Part shown: one piece after another, positions 16,774 through 25,053 of the stretch
Numbering within the stretch: the stretch's first letter is position 1
Layout: the number at the start of each line of letters is the position of its first letter
Assembly (NCBI RefSeq): GCF_002157835.1
Contig: NZ_CP020809.1
Location: 3,968,001 to 4,032,000, forward strand
Length of the DNA: 64,000 nucleotides
From: Mycobacterium dioxanotrophicus
GTDB lineage: Bacteria > Actinomycetota > Actinomycetes > Mycobacteriales > Mycobacteriaceae
Direction: 5' to 3'
Program-made: the position numbers and the translations under genes
The notes under the pieces: generated by a model
The model's input: only the letters and a program-made list of their open reading frames with translations
What the model was told of the DNA's origin: nothing
The model's database searches: none

Positions 16774-17591
16774 CCGATACGTCTCTGGCCGGACGGGTCG
16801 CCTACGTCACGGGAGCCGCACGCGGGCAAGGGCGTTCGCATTGTGTGCGGCTGGCCCGTGCCGGAGCCGACATCGTCGCGCTCGACGCCTGTGCCCCGGT
16901 GGCCGAGGCCAACGGCTATGCCCCGGCCACGCCAGACGACCTCGCCGAGACCGTCGCCCTCGTCGAAGCTGAGGGTCGCAAGGTGCTGGCCCGTGAGGTC
17001 GACGTGCGCGACGCCGACGGTCAGCGCCGGCTGGTGGCCGATGCAGTCGAGCAGTTCGGCCGACTCGACATCGTGGTCGCCAATGCCGGTGTGCTCAATT
17101 GGGGCCGGCTGTGGGAGATCTCGGCCCAACAGTGGCAGGACATCCTCGACATCAACCTCACCGGAGTGTTCAACACCGTGCAGGCCGTCGTGCCCGCGAT
17201 GATCGCGGCGGGCAACGGCGGATCGATCATCACCGTGAGTTCGGCGGCCGGGGTGAAGGCCGTGCCCGGCTGTGCCCACTACTGTGCCAGCAAGTTCGGT
17301 GTCGTCGGCCTCACCAACGCGTTGGCAGTCGAGTTGGGCGAGTTCGGGATTCGGGTGAACTCCATCCACCCATACGGCACCGATACCCCGATGGGCAACG
17401 ACGTGTCGATGTACCAACTGCTGCAGGACCACCCGCATTACATCCACAGCTTCTCCCCCGGCGCGCTGCCGACGGAGTCGCTGATCGCACCCGACGACAT
17501 ATCCGACATCGTCGTGTGGCTCGCAGGCGATGCGTCCTCGTTGCTCACCGCAGCGCAGATCCCCGCGGAGAAGGGGTACCTGAAGATCTGA
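16770..17591 (+). CDS. SDR oxidoreductase, mycofactocin-coupled type
   Basis: A 273-residue short-chain dehydrogenase. The nucleotide motif is TGAARGQGRSHCVRLA, the form seen in SDRs that keep a tightly held nicotinamide cofactor and depend on mycofactocin. NAG, a Ser in VSSAAG and YCASK complete the catalytic set. A longer insertion after LDAC (about residues 36-60) is also typical of that group. It is translationally coupled to the monooxygenase (ATGA). Mycofactocin dependence is inferred from the motif; no mycofactocin genes lie in the window. Confidence 0.85.
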   Translation: MTDTSLAGRVAYVTGAARGQGRSHCVRLARAGADIVALDACAPVAEANGYAPATPDDLAETVALVEAEGRKVLAREVDVRDADGQRRLVADAVEQFGRLDIVVANAGVLNWGRLWEISAQQWQDILDINLTGVFNTVQAVVPAMIAAGNGGSIITVSSAAGVKAVPGCAHYCASKFGVVGLTNALAVELGEFGIRVNSIHPYGTDTPMGNDVSMYQLLQDHPHYIHSFSPGALPTESLIAPDDISDIVVWLAGDASSLLTAAQIPAEKGYLKI

Positions 17592-17615
17592 TCCCCTGCC
17601 GAGTCCCCTGCCGCG

Positions 17616-17696
17616 GATTCCCTTGCGCGAGCAGACACTCAGGTACGCGACACGCCGCGTTTCCGGTACCGCAACGTCTGCTCGCGCAAGGGAATC
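17616..17696. repeat. Palindromic element between convergent genes
   Basis: GATTCCCTTGCGCGAGCAGAC (17616-17636, 21 nt) is perfectly complementary to 17676-17696. The 39-nt centre holds an inner GGTAC/GTACC pair and the 11-mer CGACACGCCGC (17648-17658), which also occurs in the large element at 37.7 kb. It lies 24 nt after the SDR stop and 12 nt from the thioesterase stop, so it could serve as a two-way terminator. Confidence 0.85.
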
Positions 17697-17708
17697 GGCG
17701 GCAGAAAT

Positions 17709-18584
17709 CTAGAGCCGGGAGTGGGCGGCGATAGCGGTGTCGGTGGTCCGCAACGGGCGAATCATTCCATCCTGGCTGAACGATGCGATGAGTTCGCCCT
17801 CTTCGGTGTGCACGGCACCACGCACGTACGACATGCCGGCGCCGACCTGGGTGCTCTCGTGGCTGTAGAGAAGCCAGCCGTCCCAGCGGACCGGTTCGTG
17901 GAAGCTCACCGTGACGGTCATGGGCGCGGTCGACACCGTGAGATGCGCCTGCGCGGTGCCGATCCCTGCATGGGCTCGCATCGTCGTCGAAATGCCCAGG
18001 TGGCCGGTGAAATACGCGATCAGAGCCTTGGCCAGGTCATCGCGGGTCGGAATCGGGTCATACCGAAGCCACGCGTAGATCTCCGGCGGCCCGACCTCGT
18101 CCGGGCTGTTGACGTCGACGACGTCGACCAGCCGCAGCTCCCGGCCTGCCATCGGCATGTGCGACGCATTCGCATCCGCCGGCGCCGCGACCGCGGGCCT
18201 GGGCAGGTGGTGGCGGATCACGTCAGCCGACGGCACATCGGTGAAGGCGGTGACGGTGATGCAACGCTTGCCGTTCTGCGATGCGGTGACCACAGCGGTG
18301 GCGGTGGAGCGGCCCTCGCTGAGGACGTCGATATCGACGTCGACCGGTGGACCGGCCAGCACGGCGCGCGCGAACACAGCGTGCACCGATCGCACCGACT
18401 TGTCCGGAAACCGTTTGGCGACAGCGACGACGGCCGCCGCCAGGATCTGCGTACCCTCCACCACCTGACGCTCGTCGGCGTCGGCGATCCCGGTCTGGAC
18501 GACGAAGCGATTCTCGCCGACCGGCTCGGCGTCGAACAGGTCCAGCAGCATCTGCACGGTCCACTGGGTGGTTTCGGTTGTCAC
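17709..18584 (-). CDS. Acyl-CoA thioesterase family protein (double hotdog)
   Basis: A 291-residue protein with two hotdog halves in the TesB manner: ENRFVVQTGIADADERQVVEGTQILAAAV near the start, then SVHAVFARAVLAGPPVDVDIDVL, and in the second half YFTGHLGIST and PVRWDGWLLYSHEST. It probably hydrolyses an acyl-CoA or is a related dehydratase-like fold. GTG 18584 overlaps the stop of the upstream oxidoreductase (GTGA), so the two are coupled. The reading frame further upstream overlaps that gene and is unlikely to be coding. Confidence 0.82.
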   Translation of the reverse strand: MTTETTQWTVQMLLDLFDAEPVGENRFVVQTGIADADERQVVEGTQILAAAVVAVAKRFPDKSVRSVHAVFARAVLAGPPVDVDIDVLSEGRSTATAVVTASQNGKRCITVTAFTDVPSADVIRHHLPRPAVAAPADANASHMPMAGRELRLVDVVDVNSPDEVGPPEIYAWLRYDPIPTRDDLAKALIAYFTGHLGISTTMRAHAGIGTAQAHLTVSTAPMTVTVSFHEPVRWDGWLLYSHESTQVGAGMSYVRGAVHTEEGELIASFSQDGMIRPLRTTDTAIAAHSRL

Positions 18585-19426
18585 AGTCGTCCCTCTCTGA
18601 TCACGGTCTCGGCGAATTCGGAAAGTGTCTGCGGCGCAGCGAAATCGCTGAACCATACGTAGAAGCGCTCGATGCCCTGGGCCGCCAGGCCCGCGAAATG
18701 CTCGGCGAGTTCAGCGGCATTCCCACACACCAAACCCGAACCCAGGTGCCCGAACAGCCGGGTGCTGCGTTCGGTGACCGCCTGCCGGTCAGCGCCGCGG
18801 CCGGCGAAGCCGACCATCTGCTGCAGCGACGCCCGCACGGCGCCGACCGTGGGCAACAGCGTGGGCAGCCGGTCGAGTTGATGTGAGGGGATGTTCCACC
18901 AGTCGGCGTGCGCGCGCACGAGCTCCATGGTGCGGCGGCCGGTTCCGCCCAGCAGCAACGGAATCGGGTGTAAGGGCCGCGGTAGCGCGGCATCCTCGCC
19001 GTCACCCCAGTACTGGCCGAGCAGTTCCAGCGTGCGGCCGAGTCGGCCTACGCGCGCAACTGCGTCATCGGCGTCGGCGATCCCGAATCTGGTGAACTCC
19101 TGCGGCCAGGAGCCCGAACCCAGCCCGAGCTCGAACCGGCCGTCGCAGGCCGCCGACAACGTGACCGCCTGTTTCGCCAGCACCGCAGGATGTCGGAAGG
19201 CGTCGCACAGCACCAGGTGCCCGATTCTCAGGTGTTCGGTGCGCGCCGCCACCCAGGTCGCGACGGTCATGGCCTCCCAGATGTCCTGGTGTGTCGCACC
19301 GGGAGCCTCCAGGTGGTCGATGAAGGCGATGCCGTCGAATCCGACGGCATCGGCCACGCGGGCACGTTCGACGATGTCGGGGATGCCCAGCCGCACCTGG
19401 GGCAGGAACAGAAACCACTCGGTCAT
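18581..19426 (-). CDS. LLM-class flavin-dependent oxidoreductase
   Basis: A 281-residue luciferase-like barrel (opening MTEWFLFLPQ, then RVADAVGFDGIAFIDHLEAPG, LRIGHLVLCDAFRHPAVLAKQ and RFELGLGSGS). It is shorter than the F420-type protein at 2.7 kb and could use FMN or F420. It leads the minus-strand pair with the thioesterase and is divergent from a TetR gene; a half-matched copy of the TetR operator lies in the gap, suggesting joint control with the amidohydrolase operon. Confidence 0.85.
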   Translation of the reverse strand: MTEWFLFLPQVRLGIPDIVERARVADAVGFDGIAFIDHLEAPGATHQDIWEAMTVATWVAARTEHLRIGHLVLCDAFRHPAVLAKQAVTLSAACDGRFELGLGSGSWPQEFTRFGIADADDAVARVGRLGRTLELLGQYWGDGEDAALPRPLHPIPLLLGGTGRRTMELVRAHADWWNIPSHQLDRLPTLLPTVGAVRASLQQMVGFAGRGADRQAVTERSTRLFGHLGSGLVCGNAAELAEHFAGLAAQGIERFYVWFSDFAAPQTLSEFAETVIREGRL

Positions 19427-19472
19427 CGCTGCAACACAGTAATCACACGTCGCCTATCGCTTCTGCAGAACC

Positions 19473-19487
19473 GGTAATGTCATTCTC
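19473..19487. promoter_or_regulatory. TetR operator, imperfect copy (GGTAATGTCATTCTC)
   Basis: It shares the 11-mer AACCGGTAATG with the reverse complement of the site at 20212-20226. It sits between the divergent oxidoreductase and tetR genes, so one protein could control both directions. Confidence 0.55.
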
Positions 19488-19518
19488 GCAAGTGCAGCAT
19501 GACCAAGGAGATGCCGCA

Positions 19519-20148
19519 ATGGCCAGGCCGTCCGAACGGGCAGCGGAAGCCGACCGCGCCGACGTCAAGGAAGACCGGGTCGCCCGGTTCATGCGGTCGG
19601 CGCTGGCAATCCTGGGCGAAACGGGGCGCACCGATTTCACCGTGCTCGAAGTGGTGGAACGCTCGAAGACTTCGCTGCGATCGTTCTACCAGCATTTTTC
19701 CACCAAGGATGAGCTGCTGCTCGCCCTGATCGACACGATCATGACCGAGTCGACGGCGCGGTGGCGCACCGACACCGACACCCTGCCGGGACCGACCGCG
19801 TTGCGCGCGCTGATCGAGCGGATTGCCCAGCCCGCGACGTCGAGCACCCAGGACAGCATCAACCGGGGCCTGACGTTCTACAACGATCACCTTGCCGAAT
19901 CGTTGCCGCGTGAATACGCGCGGGTGCTGGCGCCGTTACACCAGCTCATCGCGGATATTCTGCGTCGCGGAATCGCCGAGGGAACGTTTCGCGCCGACGT
20001 CGAGGTCGCGACCACCACGGTGCTCATCATGCAATCACTATTGGGCGCCATGCGCCTGCGCTCGTTGGGCGTCGAACTCAACGGGTCGCCCATCAGTGCC
20101 GCCCACATTTACGAATTCTGCGTACGCGGCCTTCGGAACCCCGCCTGA
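19519..20148 (+). CDS. TetR-family regulator of the amidohydrolase/acyl-CoA dehydrogenase genes
   Basis: A 209-residue regulator with helix-turn-helix FTVLEVVERSKTSLRSFYQHF followed by STKDELLLALID, the KstR-like layout common in lipid and steroid catabolism. ATG 19519 is 8 nt after AAGGAG (19505-19510) and is preferred to the upstream ATG 19477, which overlaps the operator. It is flanked on both sides by related operator sequences. The ligand is likely an acyl-CoA made by the adjacent pathway, by analogy only. Confidence 0.88.
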   Translation: MARPSERAAEADRADVKEDRVARFMRSALAILGETGRTDFTVLEVVERSKTSLRSFYQHFSTKDELLLALIDTIMTESTARWRTDTDTLPGPTALRALIERIAQPATSSTQDSINRGLTFYNDHLAESLPREYARVLAPLHQLIADILRRGIAEGTFRADVEVATTTVLIMQSLLGAMRLRSLGVELNGSPISAAHIYEFCVRGLRNPA

Positions 20149-20211
20149 CCTGGGTGTTTCATCCAACACTAAGCGCCGTTCCCGCTGCCTCGTACGTGAC
20201 ACCCATGCGTG

Positions 20212-20226
20212 GTAACGTCATTACCG
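20212..20226. promoter_or_regulatory. TetR operator before the amidohydrolase operon (GGTAACGTCATTACC)
   Basis: A perfect 5-bp inverted repeat, GGTAA/TTACC, with a 5-nt centre, 34 nt before the amidohydrolase start. It is related to 19473-19487. Confidence 0.65.
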
Positions 20227-20260
20227 GTTTAGACGAACATGACTCTTTCAGGAGGCGAAC

Positions 20261-21490
20261 ATGCCGTCGCGCATCCTCGATTACCCGGTGTTCGACGCCG
20301 ACAATCACTTCTACGAACCCAAGGAAGCGCTCACGAAGTTCCTGCCGGACAAACGCAAGGGCGTCATCGACTACATCGACGTGCACGGCAGGACCAAGAT
20401 CATGGTCCGCAACCACATCAGCGACTACATCCCCAATCCGACCTTCGAAGTGGTGGCTCGACCCGGCGCGCAAGAGGAGTACTTCCGGCACGGCAGTGGC
20501 GGCAAGAGCTACCGCGAGGTGATGGGCAAGCCCATGAAGGCCATCCCCGCCTTCCGCAATCCGCAAGCGCGCCTTGAGGTCATGGACAGCCTCGGACTCG
20601 ACTACACGCTGATGTTCCCGACCCTCGCCAGCCTCGTCGAGGAACGGCTCAAGGATGATCCCGAGCTGATCCACGACATCATCCATGCTCTCAACGAATG
20701 GATGTACGAGACTTGGCAATTCGACTACGAAGGGCGCATTTTCTCGACTCCGGTGATCACGTTGCCCATCGTCGACCGCGCACTGGAGGAATTGCAGTGG
20801 TGTCTGGAGCGCGGCGCCAAGACAGTGCTGGTGCGGCCCGCCCCGGTGCCCGGCTTCCGCGGAACCCGTTCGTTCGGCACCGAGGAGTTCGACCCGTTCT
20901 GGCAGGCCTGCGTCAAGGCCGGCATCCCCGTGGCGATGCACGCTTCCGACAGCGGTTACGCGCAGTACCTCAACGACTGGGAGCCCGCCGACGAGTTCCT
21001 GCCGTTCAAGCCGACGTCGTTCCGGATGGTGGCGATGGGTAAGCGGCCCATCGAGGACACCATGGCCGCACTGGTCTGTCACGGTGCGTTCACCCGCAAC
21101 CCCGACCTGCGCGTGCTGTCGATCGAGAACGGCGCGTCCTGGGTGCCGTACCTCTTCTACCAATTCAAAGACGTGTATTCGAAGATGCCGCAGGAGTTTC
21201 CGGAGGATCCGATCGAGGCGTTCCGGCGCTGTGTGTACGTCGCACCGTTCTGGGAGGACGACTTCAAGAAGATGTCCGAACTGCTCGGCATCGACCGGGT
21301 CATCTTCGGTTCGGACTGGCCACATCCGGAGGGGCTCGCCGATCCGATCAACCTGGTCTCCGACCTCGAAGCCCACGGTCTCGATGCCGAAGGCGTGCGA
21401 AAGGTGATGGGCCGCAACATGGTCGAGCTGTTCAAGGTGGAGAACAAGGTGGTCTACCATCCCGACGTGCCCGCACTGGTCCTGACCTGA
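20261..21490 (+). CDS. Amidohydrolase-superfamily metal-dependent hydrolase
   Basis: A 409-residue amidohydrolase-2-type TIM barrel. The N-terminal metal site is FDADNHFYEP, where the usual D-x-H is D-N-H. A later His is in PVAMHASDSGY, and the C-terminal catalytic Asp is in IFGSDWPHPEG. Relatives include decarboxylases and C-C or amide hydrolases of ring-cleavage products. A ribosome site (AGGAGG, just before 20261) supports the start. It begins a coupled operon with two acyl-CoA dehydrogenases, so it may act on a CoA-bound or ring-opened intermediate. Confidence 0.88.
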   Translation: MPSRILDYPVFDADNHFYEPKEALTKFLPDKRKGVIDYIDVHGRTKIMVRNHISDYIPNPTFEVVARPGAQEEYFRHGSGGKSYREVMGKPMKAIPAFRNPQARLEVMDSLGLDYTLMFPTLASLVEERLKDDPELIHDIIHALNEWMYETWQFDYEGRIFSTPVITLPIVDRALEELQWCLERGAKTVLVRPAPVPGFRGTRSFGTEEFDPFWQACVKAGIPVAMHASDSGYAQYLNDWEPADEFLPFKPTSFRMVAMGKRPIEDTMAALVCHGAFTRNPDLRVLSIENGASWVPYLFYQFKDVYSKMPQEFPEDPIEAFRRCVYVAPFWEDDFKKMSELLGIDRVIFGSDWPHPEGLADPINLVSDLEAHGLDAEGVRKVMGRNMVELFKVENKVVYHPDVPALVLT

Positions 21491-22632
21491 TGACGGCCAA
21501 TCCCGAACAGCTGCTGTTCGCCTCGACGGCGCGGGCTTTCCTGGACAAGGAAGCCTCCCTTGACACCGTGCGTGACCTGCATGCCCGCGACACCTCGTTC
21601 GAGAACGCGTGGTGGCAGCGGGCCGCAGAGCTCGGCTGGGCCAGTCTGCTGGTGCCCGAAGAGCTCGGTGGGGGAAGCGTTTCCGGTGACGGGCTGGCCG
21701 ACCTCGCCTTGGTTGCCGAGCAAGCCGGGCGCACCGTCGCACCCGGGCCGTTGCATGTGGTGAGTGTGGTGCTCGCCGGGCTGGTGGACGCGCCTGGCTG
21801 CCACGAGGGCCTCATCGAGGCGCTCGTCTCCGGCGAGTCGATCGCCTCGTGGGCGGTCTACGAGCCGCGGCAGCCGTTCGACCCTACAGCGGCAACCACC
21901 ACAGCGACGCGCACCGCGGACGGATTCCGGATCGATGGGGTCAAGGATCGGGTGGAGGCCGGGACCCAGGCCGACGTGTTTCTGGTGGTTGCCGAATGTG
22001 ACGGTGCGCTACGCCAGTTCGTCGTCGCGGCCGACTCCCCCGGCGTGAGCGTGACGGCGCAGACGTCTGTCGATCTCGTGAAGACCTACGCGCGAGTCCA
22101 ATTCGAGGGCGTCGAGGTCGCCGCATCCGCTGCGGTCGGCACGGCCGAGCAGACCGCGGCGATCATCGAACGGCAGCGTCAGATCGCCCTGGCGCTGCAG
22201 TGCGCCGAGACCGTCGGCGTTCTGGACGCGGTGCTGTCGCTGACCCATCAGTGGCTGCTCGACCGGCACAGCTTCGGCCGTCCGCTCGCGTCGTATCAGG
22301 CTCTCAAGCACCGCTTCGCCGACATGAAGATGTGGTTCGAGGCCTGCCGAGCAACCACAGCCGCAGCCGTGGCAGCCGTCGACGCACGCTCGCTCGACGC
22401 GCCGAAACTGGTCAGCGTCGCGAAAGCCTATGTGGGCGAACGGGCTCCGGTGATGCTGCAGGACTGTGTGCAGCTGCACGGCGGGATCGGTGTGACGTGG
22501 GAACACGATCTGCACCTGTATCTGCGGCGGGTGGCCTTGAACCGGGCGATGTTCGGCTCACCCGAAGACCACCATCGCGCCGTGTATGCGTTGAGCCGCA
22601 AACAGCCCGGAGCAATGGAGAAACAAGCATGA
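21490..22632 (+). CDS. Acyl-CoA dehydrogenase, first of pair
   Basis: A 380-residue FAD-dependent dehydrogenase. The middle domain reads DRVEAGTQADVFLVV, and the C-terminal helical domain includes YQALKHRFADMK and VQLHGGIGVTWEHDLHLYLRR. This divergent type often forms heterotetramers with a second subunit encoded next to it, as known for mycobacterial FadE pairs in steroid breakdown. Its ATG overlaps the amidohydrolase stop by one base, and its own stop overlaps the next start (ATGA), as expected for matched subunits. Confidence 0.9.
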   Translation: MTANPEQLLFASTARAFLDKEASLDTVRDLHARDTSFENAWWQRAAELGWASLLVPEELGGGSVSGDGLADLALVAEQAGRTVAPGPLHVVSVVLAGLVDAPGCHEGLIEALVSGESIASWAVYEPRQPFDPTAATTTATRTADGFRIDGVKDRVEAGTQADVFLVVAECDGALRQFVVAADSPGVSVTAQTSVDLVKTYARVQFEGVEVAASAAVGTAEQTAAIIERQRQIALALQCAETVGVLDAVLSLTHQWLLDRHSFGRPLASYQALKHRFADMKMWFEACRATTAAAVAAVDARSLDAPKLVSVAKAYVGERAPVMLQDCVQLHGGIGVTWEHDLHLYLRRVALNRAMFGSPEDHHRAVYALSRKQPGAMEKQA

Positions 22633-23882
22633 CCCAGACGGCGGTCGCCACGGAGTCTCTCGCCGATTTCACGGCCCGCGCTCGGACGTGGCTGGCCCAG
22701 AACATGCCTCCCATCGATCCGGACGATCCGCCGTTCTCGGTGCGCGCCGAAGCTGCTTCCTGGGAGCGGGCGAAGGAACTGCAGAAGCGGCTCCACGCCG
22801 GGGGGTTCGCGGGTATCTGCTTCCCTCGCGAGTACGGCGGTCTGGGCCTGGACTACGCGTATCAGAAGGCGTTCAACGCCGAATGCCGCTGCTATGAAAT
22901 GCCGTTGATCCTCAACACCCCGTCGTTCACGATCTGCGCGGCGACGATCCTGGACATGGGCAGCGAAGAACAGAAGCGCGAACGCATTTCGGCCGCCATC
23001 CGCGGCGACGAGATCCTGGTGCAGCTGCTCAGCGAGCCCAACGGCGGATCCGACCTGGCCGGGGTCATCACCCGGGCAGACCGCGTCGGCGACAAATGGA
23101 TCATCAACGGCGCCAAGACCTGGAGCACCAGCGCCTTTGCCGGAGACTACGGGCTGATGCTGGCCCGCACCGACTGGACGGTGCCCAAGCACGAGGGCCT
23201 GACGATGTTCCTGGTACCGCTCGACGCGCCGGGCATCACGATGCGCCGGATCAAAGAGGTCAACGGCAACGAGGAGTTCTGCGAAGAGTTCTTCGACGGC
23301 CTCGAGCTCGGCGACGGCGCCGTTGTCGGCGCGGTCAACGACGGCTGGACCGTCGCGTCGCGTCAGTTGCACCACGAGCGGCGCGCGGTCGGGGGCGGCT
23401 CGGAATTCGCCAGCGGGACCGGCGCCGAGAATGCCAACGAGATGCCACCGGACCACATCGGGATCGCCGAGGCCACCGGGCAGGGTGACGACCCGCGGGT
23501 GCAGGATCTCGCGGGCCGGGCACTGGTGAGGCGCGCGGTGAAACAGCAACTCATCGACCATGTTTCGGCTTCGATCGGCAATGGTTCGCTGCCCCCGAAC
23601 GCGGGCACGCTGATCCGTCTGTTCCACGCCGAGACCACCGAGCTCGAGGTCGACACCGCGTTGGCCATCGCCGGCACCGCGGGCGTGGTGGACGAAGGAG
23701 GCGACCTCGAACGTCTGCTCGACATCGGGGTGCGCTATCTGTCGCGGCAGACCGGGTCGTTGGGCGGTGGGAGTTCGGAGATGGCCCGCAATGTGATCAG
23801 CGAACGCGTGCTGGGGTTCCCGCGGGAATACGCCGCCGACCGTGGGGTGCCGTTCAATCAGGTCAAGCGCGGCAAGAGCTGA
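22629..23882 (+). CDS. Acyl-CoA dehydrogenase, second of pair
   Basis: A 417-residue acyl-CoA dehydrogenase. The FAD/substrate segment is QLLSEPNGGSDLAGVITRADR and the domain junction WIINGAKTWSTSAFAGDYGLML; the C-terminus has RQTGSLGGGSSEMARNVISERVLGFPRE. It is coupled to the preceding dehydrogenase, and the two probably form one alpha2beta2 enzyme. About 40 residues between DGWTVASRQLHHERRAVGGG and the next helix are Gly/Ala/Asn-rich and look like a loop. Confidence 0.9.
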   Translation: MTQTAVATESLADFTARARTWLAQNMPPIDPDDPPFSVRAEAASWERAKELQKRLHAGGFAGICFPREYGGLGLDYAYQKAFNAECRCYEMPLILNTPSFTICAATILDMGSEEQKRERISAAIRGDEILVQLLSEPNGGSDLAGVITRADRVGDKWIINGAKTWSTSAFAGDYGLMLARTDWTVPKHEGLTMFLVPLDAPGITMRRIKEVNGNEEFCEEFFDGLELGDGAVVGAVNDGWTVASRQLHHERRAVGGGSEFASGTGAENANEMPPDHIGIAEATGQGDDPRVQDLAGRALVRRAVKQQLIDHVSASIGNGSLPPNAGTLIRLFHAETTELEVDTALAIAGTAGVVDEGGDLERLLDIGVRYLSRQTGSLGGGSSEMARNVISERVLGFPREYAADRGVPFNQVKRGKS

Positions 23883-23944
23883 TTTCCCTCGCGGCTATGA
23901 CCGCGGCGTACGGTGGGGAGCACACGACCCAGGGGGAATTCCTC

Positions 23945-24379
23945 ATGCCCACCATTCACGTGGAACGAGTGATCGCCGCACCACTGGAACAGGTCTTCGA
24001 CTGGCTGGCCGATCCGGCCGCTATCGGCACCGCCCCGCTGGTGCTGAAAGCCGGCTGGGCGAAAGGTTCGTCGGGCCCCGCTGTAGGTGCGGTGCGCGCG
24101 GTGACCGGCGCCGGTATGTGGTTTCGCGAGGAGATCACCGCCTACGACCGTCCGAACAGCTACTCGTACTTGATCATCGGCTCGTTCCCGCCGTTCCATC
24201 ATGACGGCGGCACATTGACTTTCACACGACGTGGTGAGGGCACGCACGTCGACTGGCTCACCACCTACACCCATCCCGCCCTCAGCGGCGGCAAGGCGAT
24301 GGAGGCCGTGAGCTCTCGACTGCTGCCCTGGAACTTCCGCGCCATCCTCGCCAACTGCGCCAAGGCGTTGGAGCACTAG
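23945..24379 (+). CDS. SRPBCC family protein
   Basis: A 144-residue ligand-binding fold: IHVERVIAAPLEQVFDWLADPAAIG opens it and a long C-terminal helix (PWNFRAILANCAKALE) closes the pocket. ATG 23945 is preferred because a purine-rich AGGGGGA lies about 8 nt upstream; ATG 23897 would add 16 residues with no family match. It is 62 nt after the dehydrogenase pair on the same strand and may belong to that operon. Confidence 0.75.
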   Translation: MPTIHVERVIAAPLEQVFDWLADPAAIGTAPLVLKAGWAKGSSGPAVGAVRAVTGAGMWFREEITAYDRPNSYSYLIIGSFPPFHHDGGTLTFTRRGEGTHVDWLTTYTHPALSGGKAMEAVSSRLLPWNFRAILANCAKALEH

Positions 24380-24399
24380 GACAACCGCCAAACACTTCA

Positions 24400-24439
24400 C
24401 ATGATGCCCATCATGCGATTAGCATGATGAGCCTCATGC
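24400..24439. promoter_or_regulatory. Two palindromic operators before the tetR-dehalogenase operon
   Basis: CATGATG-CC-CATCATG (24400-24415) is a perfect 16-bp palindrome. GCATGA-6 nt-TCATGC (24422-24439) is a second one covering the candidate start codons. Both use the same CATGA half-site, so the TetR protein probably binds as a pair of dimers and represses itself and the dehalogenase. Confidence 0.65.
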
Positions 24440-25053
24440 GAAATCCACCGACGAAGCGCGCCGACAGCAAGCGCGAGTCCAAAGACCGGATCCTCGATGC
24501 CGCCGCGCGCCGACTCCGCGAAGAAGGTTTGGGCGGGGCAGGTATCGCCGCGGTCATGCGCGACGCCGGGCTGACGCACGGCGCCTTCTACTCCCACTTC
24601 AGCACCAAGGACGAGCTGGCGAGTGCGGCCTTCGGCCACGCCATCGGCACCGGCCGCCCGCACTGGATCAAGCCGTCACACGGCGAATCCTGGCGGGCCC
24701 GCCTGACCAGCCTGGCCAAGCGCTATCTCACTCCGGCTCACCGCGACGATCTGGCCACCAGCTGCGCCTTCGCCGCCCTCGGATCGGAAGCCGCCCGGGG
24801 CTCCGACCAGTTCCGCAGCAGCTACGAACGCGAACTACGGACATCACTGGCGGCGATCTGCGACGACGACACCGACGCGAAGCGGCTCGACGATGCCATC
24901 GCACTGATGGCCCTCTGCGTCGGCGGCATGACCCTGTCGCGCGCGGTCGCCGACCCGCAGTTCTCCGCACGCATCCTGCGGAGCGCCCAGGCCGCTGCGG
25001 CCAAAGTTGCCGAGGACCAACCACATCGAGGAGGACCACATGGCCAGCACTGA
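24424..25053 (+). CDS. TetR-family regulator upstream of haloalkane dehalogenase
   Basis: A 209-residue regulator with helix-turn-helix [29 protein letters not shown]. Three in-frame starts (24424, 24427, 24436) all lie inside the operator; Met at 24436 ([12 protein letters not shown]) is the most usual family opening. No clear ribosome site precedes any of them. The dehalogenase begins inside its 3' end, so the two are one operon. Regulation by a haloalkane or its alcohol product is plausible but unproven. Confidence 0.88.
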   Translation: MMSLMRNPPTKRADSKRESKDRILDAAARRLREEGLGGAGIAAVMRDAGLTHGAFYSHFSTKDELASAAFGHAIGTGRPHWIKPSHGESWRARLTSLAKRYLTPAHRDDLATSCAFAALGSEAARGSDQFRSSYERELRTSLAAICDDDTDAKRLDDAIALMALCVGGMTLSRAVADPQFSARILRSAQAAAAKVAEDQPHRGGPHGQH

